Shown: positions 34,395 through 42,770 of the stretch, in pieces | How the letters are laid out: each line of letters starts with the position of its first letter | How positions within the stretch are numbered: position 1 is the first letter of the stretch | Program-made: the position numbers and the translations under genes | From: Hyphomicrobiales bacterium | Lineage (GTDB): Bacteria > Pseudomonadota > Alphaproteobacteria > Rhizobiales > Rhizobiaceae | Direction: 5' to 3' | Length of the DNA stretch: 64,000 nucleotides | Assembly: GCA_900465665.1 (NCBI GenBank) | Contig: UBJO01000069.1 | Location: forward strand, 30,810-94,809 | Notes under the pieces: generated by a model | Databases searched by the model: none | The model's input: the letters and a program-made list of their open reading frames with translations, nothing else | Told to the model about the DNA's origin: nothing

Positions 34395-35798
34395 ATGCAG
34401 GCCGACGCGACAGCACTTGCCGAAGCGATCGGCCGCGGACAACTGACGGCGCGGCAGGCGATGGAAAGATCGCTTGCCGCAGCCGAAAAACACGAGGCGC
34501 TTGGCGCCATATGTTATCTCGATGCACAACAGGGGCTGGCATCGGCTAATGCGTTTGATGCGCTGCCTGTCGAGCAACGCGAATTCAGGCCGTTCGGCGG
34601 TGTGCCGACGCTTGCCAAGGATCTTGGTGGGCCGTTCAGGGGATTTCCGGTCAGTGCCGGATCGAGGTCCCTACCGAGGCAGGGCGGCGAGGCGGATTCC
34701 GATCTCGCGGCCCGTTATCGCAATGCCGGTTTCTGTCTGCTCGGGATCACCACGACGCCGGAGTTCGGCCTGTCGCTGGCAAGCGAGCCCGTGATTGGTC
34801 CGATATCGCGCAACCCACTTGATCCGTCGCTGACATCCGGCGGATCTTCCGGCGGAGCCGCTGCGGCTGTTGCGGCCGGCATTGTTTCGATTGCGCATGC
34901 GACCGATGCCGGTGGGTCGATCCGTGTTCCGGCGGCCTGCTGTGGTCTGGTCGGGCTGAAACCCGGACGCGGGGCGATGGCGGCGGGGCCGTTGTTTACC
35001 AACCATCTAGGCGGCATTGCCAGCGAACTTGCCGTCTGCCGCTCGGTTCGCGATGTTGAGCGGGCATTTTCGGTGCTCTCCGGCTCAGCGCGTGGGCCCT
35101 ATCCGCCGGTCGAGCAGGCCGTGGCCAAGGCCGGGAAGCTTAAGATCGGGCTGCTGACGGAGCTTGGATCGGATTTTGCGGTCGATCCGGTTCGAGCCGA
35201 GGCCGTTGCGGATGCTGCCCGTGTCTTGGAGGACAAGGGGCACGAGATCGTTTCGCTGGCATGGAGCGATATTCGCGCGGTCATTGAAGCATCGGGCAGG
35301 GCATTTCGCGATGTGATTGCGATCAATCTCGCAAGTCTTGCGAAGCTGCCTGGTATCGATGCATCCCTGTGGGAACCGATGACGCAGGCCGTTACCGAAG
35401 AGGGCGGCCGGATTAGCGGCGTTGCGGTCTGGGATCTGGTGCAGGCGATGGTGTATGTCAGCCGCGATCTGCATTCGCTGTTCGACCGTTTTGACTGCTT
35501 GCTGACGCCGATGCTCGCCTGTGCGCCAAGGCCGATCGGGTCTTTCCCGAGCGATAACCGCGATACGGACCTGCATTTTGCCCGTATGGGATCCTTTGCC
35601 CCGCTCGCGGCAATTGCCAACATATCTGGTTTCCCGGCGATCACCCTGCCTTTCGGGGTGGATAAGGCCGGTCTGCCCTTGCCGGTGCAGATGATAGCTC
35701 CTATGGGGCAGGAGGCGCTGCTTCTGGACCTTGCCGCAAGGCTTGAGGGCGAACAACGCTGGTCGCACCCTTTCCCAATCACAGGCCTCGACCGATGA
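34395..35798 (+). CDS. Amidase (amidase-signature family)
   Basis: A 467-residue hydrolase. The Ser-cisSer-Lys triad can be read: K75 (PTLAKDLGGP), S151 (TSGGSSGG) and nucleophile S175 (DAGGSIRVPAA). These enzymes hydrolyse amide bonds of small molecules. It lies between the binding protein and the ATPase, overlapping the latter by four bases. Possible roles are cleaving an imported amide, or the carboxamide formed after ring opening by the downstream deaminase-like enzyme. Confidence 0.92.
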   Translation: MQADATALAEAIGRGQLTARQAMERSLAAAEKHEALGAICYLDAQQGLASANAFDALPVEQREFRPFGGVPTLAKDLGGPFRGFPVSAGSRSLPRQGGEADSDLAARYRNAGFCLLGITTTPEFGLSLASEPVIGPISRNPLDPSLTSGGSSGGAAAAVAAGIVSIAHATDAGGSIRVPAACCGLVGLKPGRGAMAAGPLFTNHLGGIASELAVCRSVRDVERAFSVLSGSARGPYPPVEQAVAKAGKLKIGLLTELGSDFAVDPVRAEAVADAARVLEDKGHEIVSLAWSDIRAVIEASGRAFRDVIAINLASLAKLPGIDASLWEPMTQAVTEEGGRISGVAVWDLVQAMVYVSRDLHSLFDRFDCLLTPMLACAPRPIGSFPSDNRDTDLHFARMGSFAPLAAIANISGFPAITLPFGVDKAGLPLPVQMIAPMGQEALLLDLAARLEGEQRWSHPFPITGLDR

Positions 35799-37312
35799 CG
35801 GATACCGTTCTCGACATCAGAAATGTCAGCAAGCGTTTTGGCGATAATCTTGCCAATGACGATATTTCGCTGTCGCTCGCAAAGGGCGAGATCGTTGCGC
35901 TGCTCGGCGAAAACGGTGCCGGCAAGACGACGCTGATGAGCATTCTCTTCGGCCATTATGTGCCGGACACAGGGTCCGTTTCGGTGATGGGGCAGGCGCT
36001 GCCGCCGGGCAAACCGCGCGCCGCGATCCGCGCCGGTGTCGGCATGGTGCACCAGCATTTTTCGCTGGCGCCAAACCTGACCGTGCTCGAAAACGTCATG
36101 ACTGGGACGGAAAGCCTCTGGTCCCTCGGCTCCAATATCTCTGCCGGTCGGAAAAAGCTTTTCGATATTTCGCAGCGTTTCGGCTTGAAGGTCGATCCGG
36201 ATGCGCGGCTCGGCGATCTTTCGGTCGGCGAGCAGCAGCGCGTCGAAATTTTGAAGGCGCTTTATAACGATGCGCGCATTCTGGTGCTCGACGAGCCGAC
36301 GGCGGTTCTGACCAAGCTGGAAGCCGAGACGCTGTTTTCGACCCTGAAGGATATGGCACGGCAGGGCCTGTCGCTGATCTTCATCTCCCACAAACTGGAC
36401 GAGGTGATGGCGACGGCCGATCGGATCGTCGTGCTGCGCGGCGGCAGACAAGTCGCCGAGCGCAAGGTGGACGAGACCAGCAAGGCCGAACTTGCCGAAC
36501 TGATGGTAGGCCGCAAGGTGACGCGGCCGGTACGCGAGGCTTCGACTCCGGGAGAGATTGTGCTGGAAGCCGCTGGCATCACCGTGCGCTCTGGCGGCGT
36601 GGAGCGGCTGAAATCCGTCAATTTCCGGCTGAGGGCTGGTGAAGTGCTCGGCATTATCGGGGTTTCCGGCAACGGGCAGGCGGTGCTGGCCCAGCTTCTG
36701 AGCGGCACGATCGGCCGCAGCGCCGGCGATCTGGTTCTGTTCGGCAAGGGTGTCGGCGACCTGACGGTGGCGGACGCCGTGTCTTCCGGTATCGGGCGCA
36801 TTCCCGAGGATCGCAACCGCGACGGCGCGATCGGCGAGATGTCGATCTGGGAAAATGCGGTGCTGGAACGGCTGCCGGAATTTTCGAAGGCCGGGCTGGT
36901 CGATCGCAAAACGGGGATCGCCTTTGCAAGAAGGATCATCGAGGGTTTTGACGTGCGTGGTGGGACGCCTACCAGCCGTATCCGGCTCTTATCCGGCGGC
37001 AACATGCAGAAGCTGATCCTGGGCCGTAACCTGATCGAGCACCCGAAAATCCTGCTTGCGGCGCAGCCGGCGCGTGGACTGGACGAGGGTGCCGTGGCGG
37101 CCGTGCATGAACGTATTCTTGACGCGCGCAAGGCAGGCACCGCGGTGCTTCTGATTTCCGAGGATCTCGACGAAGTGATGGCGCTGGCAGACCGTATCCA
37201 GGCAATCGTCGGCGGGCGGCTGTCGCCCTCCGTCAATGCCGAGGATGTCGATGCGCGAAGGCTCGGGCTGATGATGGCCGGGGAATGGGGAGGTGCGTCC
37301 GATGCGGTTTGA
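35795..37312 (+). CDS. Two-domain ABC ATP-binding protein (YufO/NupA-like, BMP transporter)
   Basis: A 505-residue tandem ATPase of the nucleoside/sugar class. Domain 1 is complete: GENGAGKTTLM, LSVGEQQRVEI, ILVLDEPTAVLT. Domain 2 has a degenerate Walker A (GVSGNGQAV) and LLSGGNMQKLILGR, followed by LLAAQPARGLDEGA. One good and one degenerate site is usual in this class. It drives the two permeases that follow. Its start overlaps the amidase stop. Confidence 0.92.
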   Translation: MTDTVLDIRNVSKRFGDNLANDDISLSLAKGEIVALLGENGAGKTTLMSILFGHYVPDTGSVSVMGQALPPGKPRAAIRAGVGMVHQHFSLAPNLTVLENVMTGTESLWSLGSNISAGRKKLFDISQRFGLKVDPDARLGDLSVGEQQRVEILKALYNDARILVLDEPTAVLTKLEAETLFSTLKDMARQGLSLIFISHKLDEVMATADRIVVLRGGRQVAERKVDETSKAELAELMVGRKVTRPVREASTPGEIVLEAAGITVRSGGVERLKSVNFRLRAGEVLGIIGVSGNGQAVLAQLLSGTIGRSAGDLVLFGKGVGDLTVADAVSSGIGRIPEDRNRDGAIGEMSIWENAVLERLPEFSKAGLVDRKTGIAFARRIIEGFDVRGGTPTSRIRLLSGGNMQKLILGRNLIEHPKILLAAQPARGLDEGAVAAVHERILDARKAGTAVLLISEDLDEVMALADRIQAIVGGRLSPSVNAEDVDARRLGLMMAGEWGGASDAV

Positions 37313-38351
37313 GAGGCGCGAACATCGCTCGACATTGCAGGTCATCGCAACCCCAATCCTCGCCGTGATCGCGGCGCTTGCCATTGCCGGCGTGCTGATC
37401 GCCGCTGCCGGTGCGCCGGTTTTCGAGGCCTATTGGAAGATCCTGACGAGTGCCTTCGGCTCGCGGCTTTCCGCTACCGAGACGCTGACACGCGCTTCGC
37501 CGATGATCCTGACCGGACTTGCCGCAGCCGTCGCCTTTAGGGCGCGGCTCTGGAATATCGGCGGGGAGGGGCAGTTCTATCTCGGCGCAATTGCTGCCGC
37601 TGCCGCAAGCGCGCATCTGTTTGCGGGCTTGCCATCGCTTTTGCAGATCCCGCTTCTCTTCATCGTCGGAGCATTTGCCGGCATGGTTCTGCTGCTTTTG
37701 CCGTTGTGGCTGCGGCTGCGCTTTTCCGTCGATGAAGTCGTGACGACACTGCTTCTCAATTTTGTGGCACTTCTGTTCGTCTCGATGCTGATCGACGGTG
37801 TGCTGAAGGACCCGGCGGCCTTCGGCTGGCCCCAGTCGGAGGCAGTGGATGCCGCCGCCCGCCTGCCGAAACTGCTTGCCCGTTCACGGCTGCATATCGG
37901 CCTCGGCATTGCCGTGGTGATCGCCTTCCTGATCTATTTCGTTCAGACACGCACGGTGTTCGGCGTGCAGTCGCGCGCTGCGGGCTTGAATCCTTCCGGT
38001 GCCGTTTTCGCCGGTGTGCCGCTCGGGCGGACGCTGATGATCGTCGCGATGATCTCCGGTGGTCTCGCCGGTCTTGCAGGCACAATCGAGGTTCTGGGCG
38101 TCAAGGGTTATGTGACGACCGATCTTTCGCCCGGTTACGGTTATTCCGGCATCGTCGTCGCCATGCTCGCCAATCTCAATCCGCTCGGCGTCGTGCTGGC
38201 GGCGCTGTTTACCGCCACGATGTTTGTGGGGGCGGACGGGATGAGCCGCAGCATGGGCATTCCAACCTATATTGCCGACGTGACGGTGGCGCTGTCGCTG
38301 CTTTCCATGCTGGTCGCGGTGTTCTTCACGCAATACAGGATACGCCGATGA
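37302..38351 (+). CDS. ABC permease of the BMP-type importer, subunit 1
   Basis: About 349 residues, multi-spanning membrane protein of the BPD_transp_2 class. Marks are LTRASPMILTGLAAAVAFRA, LWNIGGEGQFYLGA and SVDEVVTTLLLNFVA, plus the late LGGLAGTIE-like SGGLAGLAGTIEVLG. The ATG at 37302 overlaps the ATPase end by 11 bases; a GTG at 37293 is possible. It forms the channel with the next subunit. Confidence 0.92.
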   Translation: MRFERREHRSTLQVIATPILAVIAALAIAGVLIAAAGAPVFEAYWKILTSAFGSRLSATETLTRASPMILTGLAAAVAFRARLWNIGGEGQFYLGAIAAAAASAHLFAGLPSLLQIPLLFIVGAFAGMVLLLLPLWLRLRFSVDEVVTTLLLNFVALLFVSMLIDGVLKDPAAFGWPQSEAVDAAARLPKLLARSRLHIGLGIAVVIAFLIYFVQTRTVFGVQSRAAGLNPSGAVFAGVPLGRTLMIVAMISGGLAGLAGTIEVLGVKGYVTTDLSPGYGYSGIVVAMLANLNPLGVVLAALFTATMFVGADGMSRSMGIPTYIADVTVALSLLSMLVAVFFTQYRIRR

Positions 38352-39292
38352 GCGCGTTTTTCGACATCCTCGCCTCTGCCGGCCTCTGGGCCGCCGTGCT
38401 GCGGATCGCGACACCGCTGATCCTTGCGACGCTCGGTGCGCTGATTTCCGAACGCGCGGGTGTGCTGAACCTCGGCATCGAGGGGATCATGACTTTTGGC
38501 GCGATGTCTGGCTGGTTGGCCGTTTATAATGGCGCTGATCTCTGGGTTGGGTTGCTCGTGGCGGCACTCGGCGGGGCGATGTTCGGGCTGTTGCATTCGG
38601 TGCTGACGGTCACGCTCGGCCTGTCGCAGCATGTCTCGGGTCTCGGTGTGACGCTGTTCGCCTCGAGCTTTGCCTATTATGTGTTCCGGCTGATGGTGCC
38701 GGTGGCAGGTACGCCGCCGACGATTACGCCGTTCCAGCCGCTCGACATTCCTACTCTTTCTGATCTGCCTTTCTTCGGTCCGGCATTTTTCAACCAGACC
38801 GCGCCGACCTATCTGGCGATCGGGCTGGGGATTGCGCTTGCCTATCTGATTGCCCGCACGCCGGTGGGACTTGCTATCCGCATGACGGGCGAAAACCCGC
38901 ACGCGGCGGAAGCGCAGGGGCTAAACCCGATGGCGATCCGTTATGGCGCGGTGATTTTCGGCAGCGCGCTGATGGGCGTCGGCGGTGCCTTCCTGACGCT
39001 TTCGGCGTTCAATAGTTTCTTCCCCACGATGGTTCAGGGGCGTGGCTGGATCTGTATTGCGCTTGTCGTCTTCGCCTCGTGGAAGCCGGAGCGGGCGCTG
39101 CTTGGCGCGATCCTGTTTGCGCTGTTCGATGCCTTCCAACTTCGCCTGCAGACGGTTTTGAGCGGCGTCGTGCCCTACCAGATCTTCCTGATGATCCCCT
39201 ATCTGCTGTCGATAGCAGCGCTTGCCGTCATGGCACGGCGCGCCCGTGTGCCGCAGGCGCTGATGCAGCCTTATCGCCGCGGCGAGCGCTGA
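38348..39292 (+). CDS. ABC permease of the BMP-type importer, subunit 2
   Basis: A 314-residue partner permease. It has LRIATPLILATLGALISERA, GVLNLGIEGIMTFGAMSGWL and GLSQHVSGLGVTLFASSFAY, and the C-terminal RRARVPQALMQPYRRGER. It overlaps subunit 1 by four bases and is followed 23 bases later by the amidohydrolase. Confidence 0.92.
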   Translation: MSAFFDILASAGLWAAVLRIATPLILATLGALISERAGVLNLGIEGIMTFGAMSGWLAVYNGADLWVGLLVAALGGAMFGLLHSVLTVTLGLSQHVSGLGVTLFASSFAYYVFRLMVPVAGTPPTITPFQPLDIPTLSDLPFFGPAFFNQTAPTYLAIGLGIALAYLIARTPVGLAIRMTGENPHAAEAQGLNPMAIRYGAVIFGSALMGVGGAFLTLSAFNSFFPTMVQGRGWICIALVVFASWKPERALLGAILFALFDAFQLRLQTVLSGVVPYQIFLMIPYLLSIAALAVMARRARVPQALMQPYRRGER

Positions 39293-39315
39293 CATTAATT
39301 CTGAGGAGTCTTTAA

Positions 39316-40602
39316 ATGTTCGATCTCATCATCAAAAACGCCAACCTGCCGGACGGCCGCAAGGGCGTCGATATAGCCGTTTCGGGCGGGAAAATCGCTT
39401 CGATCGAGGCCGACATTGCTGGTGAAGCGCGCGAAACGATCGATGCGACGAACCGGCTTGTCAGCACCTCCTTCGTCGATCCGCATTTCCACATGGACGC
39501 CACGCTGTCGCTCGGCCTGCCGCGGATGAACACGTCGGGCACGCTGCTGGAAGGCATCACGCTCTGGGGCGAGCTTCGGCCGCTCTTGACCAAGGAAGCG
39601 CTGGTCGAGCGGGCGCTCGCCTATTGCGATCTCGCCGTCTCTCAGGGCCTTCTGCATATCCGCACCCATGTCGACACGTCCGATCCGCGATTGGTGACGG
39701 CGGAAGCGATGGTGGAAGTGAAGGAGCGCGTGGCGCCCTATATCGACCTGCAACTCGTCGCTTTCCCACAGGACGGTTATTATCGCGCGGCCGATGGCGT
39801 GAAGTCGTTAGAGCGGGCGCTCGACATGGGCGTCGATATCGTCGGCGGCATTCCGCATTTCGAGCGCACCATGCAGGACGGCGCTGCCTCCGTTGAAGCA
39901 CTCTGCCGCATCGCTGCCGATCGCGGCCTGCCGGTCGACATGCATTGCGACGAGACCGACGATCCGCTGTCGCGGCATATCGAGACCCTGTCGGCGCAGA
40001 CCGTGCGGTTCGGACTGCAGGGGCGCGTTGCCGGCTCGCACCTGACATCGATGCATTCGATGGACAATTATTACGTCTCGAAGCTGATCCCGCTGATGGC
40101 GGAAGCCGAGATCAACGTCATTCCAAACCCGCTGATCAACATCATGTTGCAGGGACGCCACGACAGCTATCCCAAGCGCCGCGGCATGACGCGGGTGCGC
40201 GAACTGATGGCAGCAGGCCTCAACGTTTCCTTCGGCCATGACTGCGTGATGGACCCCTGGTACTCGATGGGTTCCGGCGACATGCTAGAAGTCGGGCACA
40301 TGGCAATCCATGTGGCGCAGATGTCGGGCGTCGAGGACAAGAAGAAGATTTTTGACGCGCTGACGGTCAATTCGGCAAAAACGATGGGGCTGGAGAATTA
40401 CGGCTTGTCGGTCGGCTGCAATGCCGACCTTGTCATGCTGCAGGCGGAAGACGTGATCGAAGCACTGCGGTTGAAGCCGACCCGCCTCGCCGTTATCCGG
40501 CGCGGCCGGGTCATTGCCCGCACAGAGCCGAAAGTCTCGCATCTGAAGCTTTACGGCCGGCCGGGCCTGGTCGACGCCGGCCTCAATCCGACGCGGCGGT
40601 AG
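39316..40602 (+). CDS. Cytosine deaminase-like amidohydrolase
   Basis: A 428-residue metal-dependent hydrolase of the CodA type. The metal motif is H57-F-H59 (DPHFHMD), followed by HIRTHVD, DMHCDETDD and FGHDCVMDPWY, all placed as in cytosine deaminase. Relatives act on cytosine, isocytosine, creatinine or other N-heterocycles, so the substrate is not fixed. It closes the BMP operon and could degrade the imported compound after entry. GGAG precedes the ATG. Confidence 0.9.
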   Translation: MFDLIIKNANLPDGRKGVDIAVSGGKIASIEADIAGEARETIDATNRLVSTSFVDPHFHMDATLSLGLPRMNTSGTLLEGITLWGELRPLLTKEALVERALAYCDLAVSQGLLHIRTHVDTSDPRLVTAEAMVEVKERVAPYIDLQLVAFPQDGYYRAADGVKSLERALDMGVDIVGGIPHFERTMQDGAASVEALCRIAADRGLPVDMHCDETDDPLSRHIETLSAQTVRFGLQGRVAGSHLTSMHSMDNYYVSKLIPLMAEAEINVIPNPLINIMLQGRHDSYPKRRGMTRVRELMAAGLNVSFGHDCVMDPWYSMGSGDMLEVGHMAIHVAQMSGVEDKKKIFDALTVNSAKTMGLENYGLSVGCNADLVMLQAEDVIEALRLKPTRLAVIRRGRVIARTEPKVSHLKLYGRPGLVDAGLNPTRR

Positions 40603-40689
40603 TCAATCCCTCGCGCTGGGCGCAATGAACTGAACAGGACTTTGTCGTCATCGCGTTGCAAGCCGGAACCTGCCTGGTTTCAAAGCAAT

Positions 40690-40710
40690 TGGCGCCTGCC
40701 TGGGGCGCCA
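40690..40710 (+). terminator. Possible transcription terminator after the BMP operon
   Basis: TGGCGCC (40690-40696) pairs with GGCGCCA (40704-40710). The T-run TTTTT comes only about ten bases later, so termination efficiency is doubtful. It lies 90 bases after the amidohydrolase stop. Confidence 0.4.
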
Positions 40711-40759
40711 TTCCAAGCTTTTTCAAACCTTAGTGTGCTCCAAGCTCTGTAAAATAGCC

Positions 40760-41020
40760 CTAGATGGAAAGACGACTGGCAACGATGCTTGAATCGAGCT
40801 CGTCGCAGCTCGCAAGATCGATAAGGTCATACAGGGCAGCACGTGTCTGCATGGGACCTTGCTTACCGGCTGTCGATCCAGTGCGCGCAATTTCATCATA
40901 AAGGTATTGCTGTGCCTTGTTCGCGACCCTCAGAGGGGAATCAGGCCAGATCGCCATGCGATGTTCGAGCGATTGCAGTTTCTCCGCCGTCATTGTTGAA
41001 GATCGTCCGAACTCCGTCAT
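40760..41020 (-). CDS. Small hypothetical protein
   Basis: Not recognised. Up to 86 residues (start at 41020, or 40993 giving MTAEKLQSLEHRM). The text is protein-like and mildly acidic, with MQTRAALYDLIDLAS near the end. No clear ribosome site. It lies alone between convergent and divergent units. Low confidence. Confidence 0.35.
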   Translation of the reverse strand: MTEFGRSSTMTAEKLQSLEHRMAIWPDSPLRVANKAQQYLYDEIARTGSTAGKQGPMQTRAALYDLIDLASCDELDSSIVASRLSI

Positions 41021-41261
41021 ATTGGCGAGCAGCGACGCTGACCACGGCGGACAGCCTTTACCGCGATGATCGCATTGGTTTCAGCACCGCCTCGACCGGA
41101 TGCAATCATCAACTAATTACGCTTGCCCCGCAGACAGCTGGTGCTCAACATTCCGACGGTCCCGGCGGCACCTGGCGGGGGAGCGAATCTATTGGTTGCA
41201 ACGTCTTCCTTCTGGCAGATCGGCGCATTTATCCTATATCAAACGGCACGATGGAGGATGT

Positions 41262-42770
41262 ATGACGGATAGTTTAGGAGCAAAAGCAAAGACAGGGGTG
41301 GAGGGACTCGACGATATCCTGTCCGGTGGACTGTCGCGCCGTCACGTCTTTCTGCTGGAAGGCGCTCCCGGATCGGGCAAAACTACGATCGCTCTTCAGT
41401 TTTTATTGGAGGGCGCCAACATCGGCGAGCGATGTCTTTACATCACCCTTTCTGAAACCGAGGAAGAACTTCGTGACAGCGCTCTTTCACACGGGAAAGA
41501 CATCGGCGATCAAGTGGAGATCTTTGAGCTCGTTCCGCCAGAGAGCCTCCTGGACGCCGATCAGCAACAAAGCCTCCTTTATTCCTCGGACCTGGAGCTT
41601 GGGGAGACGACAAAGCTCATCTTCGAAGTGTTTGAGCGGGTCAAGCCACATCGAGTGGTGATCGATAGTCTCTCTGAAATCCGGCTTTTGGCGCAGAGTT
41701 CGCTACGCTACCGCCGTCAGATCCTTGCACTGAAGCACTTTTTCTCGCGGTCCCACGCGACGGTCTTGCTCCTGGACGACATGACATCCGACGCAATGGA
41801 TAAGACCGTCCACAGCGTCGTGCATGGCGTGATCCACCTGGAGCAGCTTGCCCCGGATTACGGATCTGAACGTCGTCGGCTTCGGATCCTGAAATATCGC
41901 GGCCAGGCCTTTCGTGGCGGGTACCATGACTTCGTTATCAAAACCGGCGGCGTCGCCGTTTTCCCGCGGTTGCGCGCTATCGAGCACAAGTCGGGATTTG
42001 AACGGTCTCTTTTGACGACTGGCATCAGCACGTTCGACGATCTTCTTGGAGGCGGCATTACGCGGGGCTCCAGTACACTACTGATTGGACCCGCCGGCAC
42101 CGGTAAAAGCCTTGTCGCTCTGCAGTTTGTCGAAGCGGCGATCCGACGCGGCGAGCGGGCGGCCGTGTTTGTATTCGACGAGGAACTAGGGGTGCTATTC
42201 GCCCGCACCAAGGCGATGGGGCTCGACCTTGAGGCGTTGCGCGATCAAAAACTCATCCACATCGAGCAGGTCGATGCCGCAGAACTCTCCCCGGGCGAGT
42301 TTGCACAGCGCGTCAGAGACAGGGTCGCGAGTTTCGACGCCACTACTGTCGTCATCGACAGCATCAACGGATATCAGGCTGCCATGCCTGAGGAAAATGC
42401 ACTGATCCTGCACATGCACGAATTGTTACAGTATCTCAACAGACAGGGCGCCAACACATGCATCACCGTCGCGCAGCATGGCCTCGTGGGCGATATGAAA
42501 TCACCTGTGGACGTGACGTACCTTGCGGACACTGTCATTTTGCTGCGGTACTTCGAGGCGGAAGGTCGCGTTCGCAGGGCGATTTCGGTCATTAAGAAGC
42601 GAACCGGTCCGCATGAAGATACGATCCGTGAATACAAGATCGGCAGTAACGGACTAACGCTGGGAGAGCCACTATCTGGGTTCCAGGGTATCCTGCGTGG
42701 CGTTCCTGTTTTGGTCGGAGGAGGACACGCCCTGTTGCAACTTCTTAACGAGGATGGCACCAATTCCTGA
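41262..42770 (+). CDS. KaiC-family ATPase (RecA-like, two domains)
   Basis: A 502-residue tandem RecA-fold protein. Each half begins with the KaiC pattern TGVEGLDDILSGGL / TGISTFDDLLGGGI. Walker A motifs are GAPGSGKT (34-41) and GPAGTGKS (276-283), each followed by acidic pairs (SETEEEL, FDEELG) that act as catalytic glutamates. In cyanobacteria KaiC is the clock core; in other bacteria such proteins appear to work in stress or signalling with histidine kinases. GGAGG (41253-41257) fixes the ATG at 41262; an upstream open frame is not used. A hybrid kinase overlaps its end. No KaiA or KaiB is seen here. Confidence 0.92.
   Translation: MTDSLGAKAKTGVEGLDDILSGGLSRRHVFLLEGAPGSGKTTIALQFLLEGANIGERCLYITLSETEEELRDSALSHGKDIGDQVEIFELVPPESLLDADQQQSLLYSSDLELGETTKLIFEVFERVKPHRVVIDSLSEIRLLAQSSLRYRRQILALKHFFSRSHATVLLLDDMTSDAMDKTVHSVVHGVIHLEQLAPDYGSERRRLRILKYRGQAFRGGYHDFVIKTGGVAVFPRLRAIEHKSGFERSLLTTGISTFDDLLGGGITRGSSTLLIGPAGTGKSLVALQFVEAAIRRGERAAVFVFDEELGVLFARTKAMGLDLEALRDQKLIHIEQVDAAELSPGEFAQRVRDRVASFDATTVVIDSINGYQAAMPEENALILHMHELLQYLNRQGANTCITVAQHGLVGDMKSPVDVTYLADTVILLRYFEAEGRVRRAISVIKKRTGPHEDTIREYKIGSNGLTLGEPLSGFQGILRGVPVLVGGGHALLQLLNEDGTNS

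Noticed and set aside
41100..41261. N-terminal extension of the KaiC-like protein
   Set aside because: KaiC homology starts at the ATG at 41262, which has GGAGG in front; the extension is low-quality text.
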